This document shows, one piece after another, positions 1 to 10,845 of a stretch of 64,000 bases of DNA. The stretch lies in assembly GCF_019703515.2 (NCBI RefSeq), contig NC_059385.1, positions 30,236,001 through 30,300,000 on the forward strand, written 5' to 3'. The notes under the pieces were generated by a model. The model worked only from the letters and a program-made list of their open reading frames with translations, was not told the DNA's origin and made no database searches. Numbering within the stretch: the stretch's first letter is position 1; every line of letters begins with the position of its first letter. The stretch is from Myxocyprinus asiaticus. Taxonomy: Eukaryota > Chordata > Actinopteri > Cypriniformes > Catostomidae. The translations under genes and the position numbers were made by a program.

Positions 1-320
1 ATTTACCACAGGTGGACTCCAATCAAGTTGTAGAAACATCTCAAGGATGATCAGTGGAAACAGGATGCACCTGAGCTCAATTTTGAGGTGTCATGGCAAA
101 GGCTGTGAATACTTATGTACATGTGATTTTTTTTTTTTCTTTATTTATTTTTTATAAATTTGCAAAGATTTCAAACAAACTCTTTTCACGTTGTCATTAT
201 GGGGTATTGTTTGTAGGATTTTGAGGAAAATGATGAATTTAATCCATTTTGGAATAAGGCTGTAACATAACAAAATGTGGAAAAAGTGAAGCGCTGTGAA
301 TACTTTCCGGATGCACTGTA
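1..320. mobile_element. Tc1/mariner-type transposon end (3' part with terminal inverted repeat)
   Basis: The stretch ends with CTTTCCGGATGCACTGTA, preceded by a Tc1-like terminal inverted repeat that includes CATAACAAAATGTGGAAAA and a T/A-rich linker. This is the outer end of a fish Tc1/mariner element, reading outwards to about position 320 at a TA dinucleotide. No transposase frame is visible because the window opens inside the element. The family assignment is from recognition of the repeat. Confidence 0.8.
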
Positions 321-491
321 TTTTTATGTCGTTTCTGTACAGAAATATCGAACATTGATTGCTCAGTATGTATATTTTCTAATATTGGTCGTTTATACGT
401 CAATATAATAGCCCATGTAATGGATGTTTTTTAGATTGTTCACGGAGGTTCACTCGCTTGGTCCGTTGCCTCGGACCACTTTTTCTTTTAA
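321..491. other. Short unique spacer
   Basis: AT-rich sequence between the Tc1 end and the next transposon. It ends in TTAA (488-491), the presumed target site of the following element. No coding potential seen. Confidence 0.5.
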
Positions 492-962
492 AGGAATAGT
501 TCACCCAAAAATTTTCATTAGCTGATAATTTACTCACACTCAGGCCATCCAAGATGTATCTGAGTTTCTTTCTTCATCAAAACAGAATTTAAAATTTTTA
601 GGATTTCATTTCAGGCCTCCTCCTTTAAACAATGCAAGTGAATGTACTCCATTTTTTGACGGTCCAAAATGCATATTTAGGGTGCATCAAAATAATCCAC
701 ATGACTCCAGTCGACAAATAAAGTTCTTCTGAACCCAAACGATTGATAATTTTTAGAAACAAAACAATACTTATATATTTTTTAACTACAAACGTTCTCT
801 TCCGTACATCTCTGTGACGCGCACTCATGAGAGGGATGACGTAAGCTCATTGGTAAGGTCACGTGGAGGAGGAGACAGGAAGTGCGTCAATGTTTATAAG
901 AGAAGGAGAGCTGAACAAAAGTTTATTTGTCTTTGCTGTAGATTTGTTTTTGTATAAGTGTA

Positions 963-1256
963 TTGTTCAGAATGGTCATTTGGCTTGTGTATCTTGGATG
1001 CTTCAACCTTCAGAAACTCCAAAGAAAATGCACACCGGGAAAAATATTAACTTTTCATCGATTGCCTATAAATGATCATGAGCGATTGAAGCTCTGGCTT
1101 ATCACGCTGAACCTGGATATGAGTACACCCCTACATTCTCTCAAATACTGGAGGGTGTGCAGTGAACATATTACCCCTGAGGATTTCAGACCATCGAAAG
1201 AAACAAAGGATCAATATCTGAATTCATCGGCTGTGCCCCTGTTGTTTTTCCAGTGA
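963..1256 (+). pseudogene. THAP-type zinc-finger domain remnant (probable transposase N-terminus)
   Basis: The frame shows a THAP domain: an N-terminal MV start, FHRLP, a W in KLWLITL, CSEH (the C-x2-H zinc ligands) and the conserved TPEDF. THAP domains bind DNA with a C2CH zinc site and occur in P-element and Kolobok transposases and in host regulators. One N-terminal cysteine is retained (LGC), but the position where the first ligand is expected reads leucine, so the zinc site is probably broken. The frame runs into CAGTGA then a possible GTATGT donor, so this may have been one exon. It lies inside the inverted arms at 492-4106, which favours a transposase origin. No catalytic domain remains. 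Confidence 0.6.
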
Positions 1257-1264
1257 ACTCAGGT

Positions 1265-1660
1265 ATGTGTGAAAACTTTGTCATTGTCCCTCGGGCTCTG
1301 CACCTCCCTCAGCGCTCTGCACCTCATCACCCGATTTCTAATTCACTGCACCTGCACTCAATTCACTCATCACTGCCTGCATAAATAACTCACCTTCATG
1401 CAACTTCACTGTCAAGTCTCACACAAAGGACTCGCAGTGTTTATTTACCTGTCTGTATCTGCTCTTTATCTTCGCCAATATCTGTTTAGAGCTTACTCTG
1501 CTGTTGCCTGTTACCTCTTCTTCAATTTGTGAAGCTTCTCTTCTGTGTGATATCACCTGTACCATTGATCTCACTGTGTAAACCCTGTGAATCTCAATAA
1601 ACGTTCTCGCACTTGGTTTCACTAACTACAACTTGTGTGGCTTGAATTCCTGACAGTCAA
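1265..1660 (+). other. LTR-like block with TATA-like and poly(A) signals
   Basis: Non-coding stretch with a TATA-like CATAAATAA near 1380 and a CAATAAAC poly(A) signal near 1597, ending in CTGACA. The spacing and TG/CA-like ends resemble a solo LTR of ~380 bp, but I found no target-site duplication and cannot name a family. It could instead be transposon untranslated sequence. Confidence 0.3.
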
Positions 1661-1775
1661 ATAGCCTATATATTTCTGCTAAAGAAAAAGCACAAGTAGA
1701 TAACGCAACGGTATTGCTACGAAATAAAGGATGGTTATTTACTGCAGTAAATAACTTGCATACTGCAGTTACTGC

Positions 1776-3628
1776 AGATGAGAGTGGCTAAAAGAAGATC
1801 CTCTGAGAAGCTGAAAAACAAGTTTTCAGCTAACGACTCTGCATCAGTGTGGAGTGGCATGAAACAACTTACGAATTACAGGACTCCTACCCCCAACCCT
1901 GTGGTGGACCAACAACAGGCTGACGACCTGAATGTGTTCTACTGTAGATTTGAAAGGCCCAATCTCACACCCCACACCCACTCTGACCTTCACTTCACAC
2001 AAACACCTTCTGCAACCCCCCTCCTGCTACTCAACCTGCACTTAAGATCTGTGAAGATGATGTGAGCCGCGTCTTTCAAAAACAAAGGATAAGAAAAGCA
2101 CAGGGCCCAGATGGTATTTCACCTGCATGTCTTAGATCCTGTGCTAACCAGCTGGCCCCCATCTTCACACAGATCTTCAATAGATCACTGGAGCAGTGTG
2201 AAGTCCCATGCTGTTTCAAACATTCCAATATCATCCCCATCCCAAAGAAACCAAAAATCACAGGACTTAATGACAACAGACCTGTCGTCTGTGGTCATGA
2301 AGTCATTTGAGAGACTGGTGTTGGCCCACCTGAAGGACATCACTGGACCCTTTCTAGATCCCCTTCAATTTGCTTATCGAGCAAACAGGTCTGTGGATGA
2401 TGCAGTCAACACGGGATTGCATCATATCCTGCAACATCTGGACGGACCAGGGACATATGCAAGGATCCTTTTTGTGGACTTCAGTTCGACTTTCAACACC
2501 ATCATCCCAGCTATTCTCCAGACTAAATTACACCAACTCTCTGTTCCCATGTCTATCTGTCAGTGGATTACCAGCTTTCTGACAGACAGGCAGCAGCTTG
2601 TTAGACAGGGGAAATTCACTTCCAGCACCTGTACAATCAGCACTGGTGCCCCCCAGGGATGTGTGCTCTCCCCACTACTCTTCTCCCTCTACACCAACGA
2701 CTGCATCGCCAAGGACCCCTCTGTCAAGCTCATGAAGTTTGCAGACGACACCACTGTCATCGGCCTCATCCGAGATGACGATGAGTCTGCATACAGAAGG
2801 AAGGTTAAACAGCTGGCTGTCTGGTGCAGTCAAAACAACCTTGAGCTGAACATGCTCAAAACGGTGGAGATGATTGTGGACTTTAGGAGGAACCCTCCAA
2901 CACTGTACCCCCTCACCATTCTAAACATCACTGTGGCAGCAGTGAAGTCATTCAGGTTCCTGGGTACTACCATCTCACAGGACTAAAGAGGGAGACCCAC
3001 ATTGACTCCATTGCGAAAAAGGCCCAGTAGAGGTTGTACTTCCTTCGCCAGTTGAGGAAGTTCAACCTGCCACAGGCGCTGCTGATACAGTTCTACTCGG
3101 CAGTCATTGAGTCTGTCCTCAGCACTTCTATAACTGTCTGGTTTGGTTCAGCTATGAAATCGGATATCAGAAGACTACAAAGGACAGTTCGGACTGCTTG
3201 AGAGGATTATTGGTTCCCCCCTGCCCTCCCTTCAAGAACTATACACTTCCAGAGTGAGGAAAAAGGCTGGAACAATCACTCTGGACCCCACTCACCCTGC
3301 CCACTACCTTTTTGAACTGTTGCCTTCTGGCAGACGCTTCAGAGCTCTGAGCACCAGAACCGTCAGGCACAGGAACAGGTTTTTCCCCCCAGGCAATCCA
3401 TCTCATGAACAGTTAAAACTGCCCCTTTGAGCAATAATTATAAAATAAAATCTCTATATATACTTTTTTATTTTTCAATATTTATCAATTTTTTATTCAA
3501 TTTTAATTATTTTTTAAAAGTCTTGTTGCTATTTTTGTATTGTGTACTGGAAGCTCCTGTCACCAAGACAAATTCCTTGTATGTGTAAGCATACTTGGCA
3601 ATAAAGCTCATTCTGATTCTGATTCTAA
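1776..3628 (+). mobile_element. 5'-truncated non-LTR retrotransposon (CR1/L2/Rex1 group)
   Basis: The sequence is homologous to the LINE at 57.76-60.66 kb but begins only at the AKRRSSEKLKNKFSAND segment, as expected of 5'-truncated reverse transcription. It carries the RT and 3' part of ORF2 and ends in a 3' UTR with AATAAAG and a short TGATTC repeat tail at about 3605-3628. It inserted within the TTAA-type transposon. The exact clade is not resolvable by eye; tail and RT motifs fit the CR1/L2/Rex1 group. Confidence 0.8.
1778..3420 (+). pseudogene. LINE ORF2 reverse transcriptase, frameshifted
   Basis: RT fingers and palm are readable in several frames: PDGISPACLRSC (about 2114), ITGLNDNRP (about 2260), [13 protein letters not shown] (about 2355), FVDFSSTFNTIIP (about 2473), [13 protein letters not shown] (about 2648), then the FADDTTV catalytic box (about 2740), followed by the thumb segment VKSFRFLGTTISQD. 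The frame moves from the 2062 to the 2111 reading frame near 2290 and a stop follows at 2984-2986. A decayed C-terminal part with TVWFGSA and PSGRRFRALS continues to about 3400. The Asp-Asp pair is intact, but frameshifts and stops make this a dead copy. Confidence 0.8.
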
Positions 3629-3710
3629 TGTTTTTTTTAATTATTATTATTTGGAAATTATTTTTTATTTTATTTTATATTGTTTTGAAATTGTTTTGGA
3701 CTGTTTTGGT

Positions 3711-4106
3711 TTGTGAACGGTGCTTGGTCTGTGGTCAGTGCAAGTTTCTCTTGTAAACAATGACACACTTCCTGCCTCCTCCACATGACGCGTGACCTTA
3801 CCAACGAGCTTACGTCATCCCTCTCATGAGCGCGTGTTACAGATGTACGGAAGCGAACATCTGTAGTTAAAATGTATATAAGTATCATTTTGATTCTAAA
3901 AATAATCAATCATTTGGATTCAGAAGAACTTTATTTGTCAACTGGAGTCATGTGGATTATTTTGATGCACCCTAAATATGCATTGTGGACCATCAAAAAA
4001 TGGAGTACATTCTCTTGCATTGTTAAAAGGAGGCGGCCTGAAATGAAATCCTAAAAATCAGAAATTATCAGCAAATTTTAATTTTTGGGTGAACTATTCC
4101 TTTGTG
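3711..4106. repeat. Right inverted arm of the TTAA-type transposon
   Basis: Reverse complement of 492-890, with shared landmarks such as CCTCTCATGAGCG, ACTGGAGTCATGTGG and TTTTGATGCACCC. The outer end is GGGTGAACTATTCCT. Confidence 0.75.
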
Positions 4107-5542
4107 TTTGCAGCACTAGTTTTTTTACATTGACACTAGCTAGTGTAATGAAAATTTGCTGTAGCACCAGGCCTTGTCATCATACATTTTCATAAATATT
4201 TTTTGCTGATGTACTTTGTTTTCTTTATAGTACATTATGTTGGTCAAGGTGAGATTTGGTGAAACCCAGAAGTATGTTAAAGTGGCCAAGACTGAAGAAG
4301 GCTATGAAGACTACAATACATTTCTTCTTTTTTTTTTTTTTTTTTTTTTAACACAGCCCTGATTGTTTGAGTAAACTGATCAATATATGGCATAATAATA
4401 ATGGGAGCATACTAAGAACTGTGCAGAGTTTTTCTTTATTTTTCTAAATCTAATATTCTCTCAGTCACAGAAAAGTTAGGTCTTCCACTACAGACCAAGC
4501 TGCACTTGACAGGTGACAGAACTGGATGCAGATGTGTTTGAGGAGCTTTTACCAGCCGGGAACCTTACCGTCAAGGTGTCCACAGAACAGTCTACAGGTA
4601 AGACTTAGCCTCGCTAGGGAAAATGTGGATCCACCACCAGAAGTACTGTAATACTAACAAGGTTTTTATTAAGTGTAATATTTTTGGGATGACTGAAGGT
4701 ATGTTTTTCACAAAGTTCACTGTCAGTGGGGGCTAGCCTGTTGTGCCTTTCTGTAATAGACAGTTTGGTTGTCAAACCAAAAAGAGGTAGTTAGGGGGCC
4801 TTGAGGGGGCCTGGTTCGAGACCAGCAAGACTCCTCAACAGTCTTGGATGTGTTCCCGCGTTTCCTCGACATCCCTGGCTTGGTAAGAAAGACATACCTT
4901 TGTTTGATTCACTTATTTGTGAAAAATGATTACTCAAGGTATACACTTTCAGTTGCACAAGCATGAAAAGATTGGAAGTTCACTTGTGGATGGTCTTATG
5001 TTTGGGAGGGGTTGCAAGGACTTAAGGTTTTTCTTCTGTAGATTGACCAAGACTTCAACATGATGTTTGGAGAGGAGGTTTCTGGCAGATTTTTGGGGAA
5101 ATGGCCCACAAGCTTTAAACCTAGGATCCTGATTTCTAATGAGCATGTTAATGAGCATGTTAAAGACCTCAGATGAGTCTGGTAAGCATGGCTCATTATC
5201 TCTTTTAAACATTTCATTAACTTACAAGCTTCTGAGACCTTTCAATCTTGTCTATGGCATATTCTGGATTTTTTTTTTTTAAGGCTAGTTTCAGGTGTAA
5301 ATGTGAAATTTGCCCCTAGGCTGTCACGCATTCTACTGTTGGTTCACCTACTTCCTACCTCAAAAGGCCACAAGAAGATTGCTAAAATTAGCTCTTATCA
5401 AGCTGTCAACCATGTTGTGAGCTATCTGAGGGTATGCCATGTTTTAGTGTGCTTTTTATTTACCCTGTTTTGTGACACTGTTCTTGTGTTGAGGCACATT
5501 TGTTTTTAGTAGCTTAGTCAGCCATTAAAATGTAAGTGGTTG

Positions 5543-7260
5543 CAAATCAAATCAAATCACTTTGTCACAAAACCATATACACAAGTGCAACAGTGGGTGA
5601 AAGTCTTGGGTGCAGTTCCGAGCAACATAGCAGTCATGACAGTGATGAGACAAACAATTTACAATAAACATCAGATTTACACAGCACAATTTACATATCT
5701 AATATACACATAATTACACAACACAATATACAAATAATAATATACAATGTACAGTATACAATACACACAATATTGCATACACAGTATACAATAAAAATAG
5801 AATATATAAAATATACAGTATGTTGTATTGTGCTGTATTGACATTCAGGCTGACAGTTGATAGTCAGTTGCCAGTGTGTTTTTAAGAGAGAATATATTTA
5901 TAACAGTCCAGTGTGAGATATAAGATTATAAGATTAATAAAGTGCAGTGCTGATGTAGCTTGATCGTGAGAGATCAAGAGTTCAAAAGTCTAATTGCTTG
6001 GGGGAAGAAGCGGTCATGAAGTCAGCTGGTGCGGGTCCTGATGCTGCGATACTGCCTACCTGATGGTAGCAGTGAGAGCAGCCCATGGCTCGGGTGGCTG
6101 GAGTCGCTGACGAGCTTTTTTCATACACCTCCTAGTATATATATGTCCTGGAGGGAGGGAAGCTCACCTCCGATGATGTGTCTGGCAGTTCTGGCAGTGG
6201 TGCTGTTGCCATATCAGGCAGTGATGCAGCCAGTCAGGATGCTCTCTACAGTGCTGGTGTAGAACCGTGTGAGGATGTGTTGGTTCATTCCAAACTTCCT
6301 CAGCCATCTCAGGAAGAAGAGGCGCTGTTGAGCCTTCTTCACAACGGCCTCAGTGTGGATGGACCATGTGAGTTCCTCTGTGATGTGGACACCGAGGAAC
6401 TTGAAGCTGCTGACTCTCTCCACTGGTGCTCCATTGATGGTGATGGGGCTGTGTTCTTTTATCCTTAAGTCCACCACAAGCTCCTTGGTCTTACAGACAT
6501 TGAGGGAGAGGTTGTGCTCCTGACACCAGCATGTCAGAGTGTGCACTTCCTCTCTGTAGGCTGATTCATCATTGTCAGTGATCAGACCTACCACCACCAT
6601 ATCATCAGCAAACTTAATGATGGCATTGGAGCTGTGTGTTGCCACACAGTCATGCGTGTACAGGGAATACAGGAGTGGGCTGAGAACACAGCCCTGTGGG
6701 GCTCCAGTGTTGAGGGTCAGTGATGAGGAGATGTTGCTGCCCATTCGAACCACCTGGTGTCTGCTTGACAGGAAGTCCAGGATCCAGCTGCACAGTGAGC
6801 TGTTTAAGCCCAGAGCTTCTCATCAAGCTTGGAGAGCACTATGGTGTTGAATGCTGAGCTGTAGTCTACAAACAGCATTCTCACATATGTGTTCCTTTTT
6901 TCCAGGTGAGAGAAAGCAGTGTGTAGTGTAGATGCAATGGCATCATCAGTGGAGTGGTTGTTGCAGTATGCAAACTGCAGTGAGTCCAGTGAGGGAGGCA
7001 GCACAGAGCAGATGTAATCTCTGATTAGTCTCTCAAAGCATTTGCTGATGATGGAGTTCAGAGCAACAGGACGCCAGTCATTTAAGCAAGTGATTTTGGA
7101 TTGCTTTGGTACAGGCACAATGGTGGACGTTTTAAAGCATGTGGGGACCACAGACAAGGAGAGGGAAAGGTTGAAAATGTCCGTAAATGTCACGCATGCT
7201 CTGATGACAAGGCCCGGAATGCCGTCTGGACCCACGGCTTTACGGATATTCACCCATCAC
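5543..7260 (-). mobile_element. LINE (CR1/L2-like, second family), minus strand, 5'-truncated
   Basis: On the minus strand the element begins near 7260 within the RT-proximal part of ORF2. It runs through RT and a long AT-rich 3' UTR and ends in a GATTT repeat tail at about 5543-5556. This family differs clearly in sequence from the LINE at 1776-3628. It lies within an intron of the SAMD3-like pseudogene. Plus-strand open frames here are shadows of the RT. Confidence 0.8.
6214..7253 (-). pseudogene. LINE reverse transcriptase, one frameshift
   Basis: Two overlapping-frame pieces. 7253-6804 carries [47 protein letters not shown] and [11 protein letters not shown]. 6753-6214 carries [18 protein letters not shown], the active-site [10 protein letters not shown] and the thumb [15 protein letters not shown]. 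The frameshift lies between 6753 and 6804. The catalytic Asp pair is retained. No endonuclease domain is present, which fits 5' truncation. Confidence 0.82.
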
Positions 7261-7319
7261 TATTCACATTGCACCACATATTTTAATGTTTTCTCATGGT
7301 TCCTCTCCGTTATGTTGCA

Positions 7320-7643
7320 GATTGGAGTCAGTGTTGAGACCTTCCTTGGGAGTCTGGAACCAGGACAGCCCTTCCTCCTGTGTCGGTGAATGGAAGAACA
7401 ATGTTCTATGGTTCTATGTCATTGTTGACCACAAGGTCATCCCTTGCAAGGCGCAGACATCACTGGCAGCTTTCGATGAACTCTTCAAGGCACACTTCAT
7501 CTTCAGTGTTAACTACGATGAATCCCTCAACAGCTTCTACACATTCATCCAATGCACGGTATTCAACATCGACATGGGAAGTGCCAAGAAAAGTCCCTGA
7601 GTCAAGGAGCTCAGAGCAAGGCTGTTGCACAGTGATTCTTGAG
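7320..7643 (+). pseudogene. Terminal exon of the SAMD3-like pseudogene
   Basis: An acceptor TTGCAG precedes [20 protein letters not shown]. After a frameshift near 7385 the frame continues as VIVDHKVIPCKAQTSLAAF, LFKAHFIFSVNYDESLNSF and CTVFNIDMGSAKKSP, a C-terminal block I associate with SAMD3-like proteins. The next codon is TGA (about 7598), and the same frame then continues VKELRARLLHSDS to a natural-looking TGA. A CGA-to-TGA change at a CpG would explain the premature stop. Confidence 0.5.
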
Positions 7644-7744
7644 TTGATACACATCCTTGGACACAAATATATTGATTTGTTCTATCTGTAAGGTACACCA
7701 CAAATGTTCTGCATTGCTTTGTCAGCATTTGAAATTTCGCTATG

Positions 7745-8806
7745 GTTTATAACCGGGAAAGAAATTACGTTTGAAATGTGGAGAGCCAGGATGTATTTAT
7801 TATTTTGCACATATTCAGGGTTCAGGTAACACCTTATTCGTTTGCACAGGGACAATGTTTTGACAAATACTACTGAAAATGAGGACACTCAAGAAGAAAG
7901 TGATGAGCCTTCAAGTTCTCAGGCAGTCTGTACAGACACTCCAGTAACCACACAGGTATCTGTTGACACGCATCATGTGTTAAACATGTGTGGTTCTGTC
8001 TCAGCATCAGGTGTTGCTGAGAGTGCTGTCCAAGCAATGGTAGGGTCAATGGAAGAGCTTATAAATTTTATTCATAGACAAGCGAGAGAGGCGGTTCTCA
8101 ACTGTACTTCTTCAGAGATTCAAGGTACAGATTTGGAAAAGGTGGAAAATTGTTTTGATCAACTAGAAAATCCTTTCTCAGTCTTAAATACAGGAGCCAA
8201 ACGACAGAAAAGTGGGAAATAGCTGAACCTGTAGAGTACGTTCTTGGGGTGCGATCTGATGTACGCAGAGATCGAACAACAGGAGTTTACAATCAGATCC
8301 CTGTAACAGATAAATGTGTATGTACCCATCTTGGGAACCCTGAAGTCTATGTTCAAGAACAGTAAATTATGCGAAAGTTTCCTGCAGGCCAAGGTACTTA
8401 TAAAGATATATGTGATGGGTCATACTTCAAAAGTAATGATTTGTTTTCCCAGCAAAAACATGCTCTACAGGTTCAACTTTATTTAAAAAATATCATTATA
8501 AATGAAGATCAAGCTTTCATTTTGACTTGCAGAGTTGATACTTTTTATTTTGATGACCACTTTAATGCATACTGTGTCGAGGAGAGATCGGATTCATTTT
8601 CTATTGATGAGATGATTTATTACAGACCCTATGACAAACAGTTTTCTAATGAGACGGATGAGAAAACATACTTAGTGCCACATTGCCATACTGTGTCACC
8701 TGTGCTTTTGAGGACTGGCTGCCCACTGTTAGGACAACATGCTATTGTGAAGCCAATACTTAGTTATATGTGGTGTGCTTGTTGTTCACAATACAATTTC
8801 ACTTGA
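7745..8806 (+). pseudogene. Unknown multi-copy fish family: C2H2 finger plus QKHALQVQLY domain, broken
   Basis: A degenerate C2H2 finger (KCGEPGC, then HLIRLHRD after a one-base frameshift) opens at about 7760. It is followed by an acidic, Ser/Thr-rich linker (7842 onward: EDTQEESDEPSSSQ), then EYVLGVRSDVRRDRTTGVYN (8229-8288) and a stop. From 8369 come GTYKDICDGSYFKSNDLFSQ and QKHALQVQLY, then FDDHFNAYCVEE and KTYLVPHCHTVSPVLL. I recall similar domain strings in uncharacterised, repeat-like fish proteins. The block between QLYLK and FDDHF looks internally deleted. It may be transposon-derived; I do not assign a function. Confidence 0.4.
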
Positions 8807-8850
8807 ACTACAAACTTATTTGTATTGGTGTCTTTTTTTTATTGTGGAAT

Positions 8851-8916
8851 AATGTTGTACTGTGTGTGGGATTGGCGATTATTAATGTTGTACTGTGTGT
8901 GGGATTGGCGATTATA
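8851..8916. repeat. 33-bp tandem duplication
   Basis: The unit beginning AATGTTGTACTGTGTGTGGG occurs twice in direct succession, the second copy starting near 8884. Confidence 0.85.
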
Positions 8917-9604
8917 AATTGACTCCCTACAGTGTTTTTAAAATACAAATATTTTAAATAAAAATGTTACACCCTCTATAGTGTTAATATGGAAGCAACT
9001 TACAGAAATACAGTGGTGGTGTTAACTTCTGACCCTACACACTAGTGTTGTGTAAACTCAACACCAGCCTGTTTTGACTAGTGTAAAATTTCAACTATTG
9101 AGAGAGTCTGCTGCAACTCTGTCATAGTGTAAAGTATTTAACACTTTCAAAAGTGTAGTTTTAACTCTATAGGTGTTGGATTAACACTGCCGATTTTGCT
9201 GTGTACAAGTATGGTAAAACCTTATAGCCTAGATTTATTAATAAAAAAAACAAAAAAAAACAATTTCAGTATACTTTCCTTCAAGCAAACTCTCAGTCCT
9301 CTCATGCAGAGTGTGAAGACGAAATAATGCTCGTCTGTAACTTCATGTTCTGCGTCATTGAAATATGACACGCATTTCTTCTTGCCATTTCTTTTCCATA
9401 GTGACTCATGGATTTGGCGCTCTGCTGAGAATGCCTTTCTGAGTTCACCATGATCGCACCCAAACTCTGAATGTTAAACCCATGATTGAGTGAACTAACC
9501 CAGAACTGGTATTCTGGAACCAATTACCATGAGTAAGCAATGCTTGTGTTAATCAACCGGGAGTTCACGGTTTATGTCAAGGTAAATTAACCTTGCTTTC
9601 TCGA
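8917..9604. other. Non-coding stretch with short MITE-like inverted arms
   Basis: About 8966-9195 contains opposing motifs (ACACCCTCTATAGTGTTAA near the left, TTAACTCTATAGGTGTT near the right) interspersed with AACACTAGTGT-type words, as in a small inverted-repeat transposon. The remainder has no recognisable feature. Confidence 0.3.
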
Positions 9605-10215
9605 ATACCCCTGAGATTTTGAAGCTCCAAAAAGAACAGACATTCAGCAGAAACGTCATCCATATGACTCCAGTGATTAAATGAATGTTTTCTGAAGTGA
9701 TAAGATCGCTTTTGGTGTAAAAATGATCAATATTTAAGTACTTTTAACTATAAAGCATCGCTTCCAGTCAGCAGCGGTACGCACAGGTAACGCAATCGCG
9801 TTGGCATGTTTACGCGAGAACTGTATTTATCTGTTTCTTTACTCACAATGGTGCGTTTGAGTTCTTAAACTGGATGTCTCAACCGAGAGATAAACGTGAG
9901 ATTACATCCGGAACATGCCAACACGACTACATCACACGAGAGACAACGTGAACTCACAACCTTTTTCACACCAAAAGTAGTCATATCACTTTAGAAGACA
10001 TTAATTTAACAGCTGGAGTCATATGGATGACGTTTATGCTGACTGTCTGTTCTTTTTAGAGCTTCAAAAGGTCAGATCACCATCCACTTGTATTTGAAGG
10101 ACCTTCTGAGCGGAGATATTTTTCTTCTTTTGTGTTCTGCTGAAGAAAGAAAGTCATACACACCTGGGATGGCATGAGGGTGAGAAAATTATGTGAGAAT
10201 TTTCATTTTTGGGTG
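9605..10215. mobile_element. Palindromic TTAA-type MITE, right part
   Basis: Opposing arms meet near 9850. The left half (AAGCTCCAAAAAGAACAGAC, ATCCATATGACTCCAGT) is the reverse complement of the right half (GGAGTCATATGGATGAC, TCTTTTTAGAGCTTC). The right end is the standard TTTTTGGGTGAACTAT terminus. The left arm lacks that terminus, so the copy is truncated. Confidence 0.65.
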
Positions 10216-10319
10216 AACTATCTCCAAAGTGATATTTGCCTCCTTTTCATATTGATGTATATGATTGTATTAAAAATATCAATGTGTGGATTGCTAAAAT
10301 GTGGCATTCCCCCTCCCTC

Positions 10320-10412
10320 GTGCTCCAGGGAAGAAATAAAGTCATATGGGTTTAGAATGACATGAGAGTGAATAACAGAATTTTCATTTTTGGGTGAACT
10401 ATGCCTTTAAGA
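10320..10412. mobile_element. TTAA-type MITE terminal fragment
   Basis: AAGAAATAAAGTCATATGGG leads to the terminus TTTTTGGGTGAACTATGCC followed by TTTAA. Only one end is present. It sits immediately 3' of the TMEM267 exon. Confidence 0.6.
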
Positions 10413-10434
10413 GATGAGAACAAAGAGTTCTTAC

Positions 10435-10845
10435 TTTGAGCGACAATGATCCGGCCAAGTAGAAGTGATCCAGGTCAATGATAGAGGCCAGGATCCCAGC
10501 CAGGACGACTTCATAGAAGTCAGTTTTCTTCCTCAACCCAATCACAATGGCCCAGGACCAGAGTCCAATGACGCCGTGGGCCGTGTTATCCAGCACAGCC
10601 CTGAGCCACAGATGGTGCTGGACAAAGGGCAATGTCAGAAAGTGGTCAGCAAGGAAACAAAAAGCTCCCAGGCCTGCGCTAGCTAACAGAGAGGCAGTGC
10701 TGAAGGTCTGGAGAAGGGCCTGAGCTTTCTCTGTCTCCACCGCCAGATTCAAGGGCATAGCCATGCCCACAGATGAGGAATCCAGCTTTGAGTAAAAGCC
10801 CTTCATCACTGGCCTCTTCCATGAAGGGGTCAGCAACCTGATCTG
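10435..10845 (-). CDS. tmem267: TMEM267 (C5orf28-like) coding exon, multi-pass membrane protein
   Basis: The minus-strand exon is bounded by a TTTTTGTTCTAG acceptor (upstream of 10845) and a GTAAGAA donor (below 10435). It reads through [66 protein letters not shown] and [15 protein letters not shown], which closely follows vertebrate TMEM267. Hydrophobic stretches fit membrane segments; the protein's function is not known to me. Start candidates are the ATG at 10806 (MKGFYSK) or the MAMPLN ATGs at 10764/10758; the latter match the mammalian N-terminus better. No frameshift or stop is present. The following coding exon is not seen on the minus strand down to position 1, so it lies outside the window or is lost. 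A non-coding first exon probably lies near 11.5 kb. Confidence 0.85.

Larger units (their letters stand above)
492..4106. mobile_element. TTAA-type DNA transposon with long inverted arms, loaded with later insertions
   Basis: The left arm (about 492-890) begins AGGAATAGTTCACCC directly after TTAA. It reappears as the reverse complement at about 3711-4106, ending GGGTGAACTATTCCT. The arms match over roughly 390 bp, including the GAGAGGGATGACGTAAGCT segment. Between them lie a THAP-domain remnant, an LTR-like block and a truncated LINE. TTAA target sites plus a THAP-containing transposase are the known hallmarks of the Kolobok superfamily, so a decayed Kolobok-like element is the best guess. 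The right-hand flank reads TTTG, not TTAA, so the right target site has diverged. A right-arm-only relative lies at 24.58-25.0 kb. Confidence 0.55.
4231..7643 (+). pseudogene. SAMD3-like multigene-family member, decayed, multi-exon
   Basis: Exon-like pieces with splice signals follow one another on the plus strand. (1) TTTATAG then ATG at 4237, reading MLVKVRFGETQKYVKVAK, like the PB1-like N-terminus of fish SAMD3-like proteins. (2) 4460-4600, ELDADVFEELLPAGNLTVKV with a +1 frameshift before it and a GTAAGA donor. (3) 4847-4882, DVFPRFLDIPGL with donor GTAAGA. (4) TCTGTAG then 5042 onward, IDQDFNMMFGEEVSGRFLGK. (5) about 5315-5432, LLPTSKGHKKIAKISSY. (6) terminal exon 7320-7643. Exons 3 and 4 join in phase (PGL to IDQDF). 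A minus-strand LINE sits in the intron between exons 5 and 6. The frameshift and nonsense codons indicate a pseudogene. The family name is from memory of fish annotations; its function is not established. Confidence 0.5.

Noticed and set aside
3670..4054. Small frames in both directions in the transposon arm
   Set aside because: They repeat in every copy of the TTAA-type arm (also 625-828) and are simply translated non-coding repeat.
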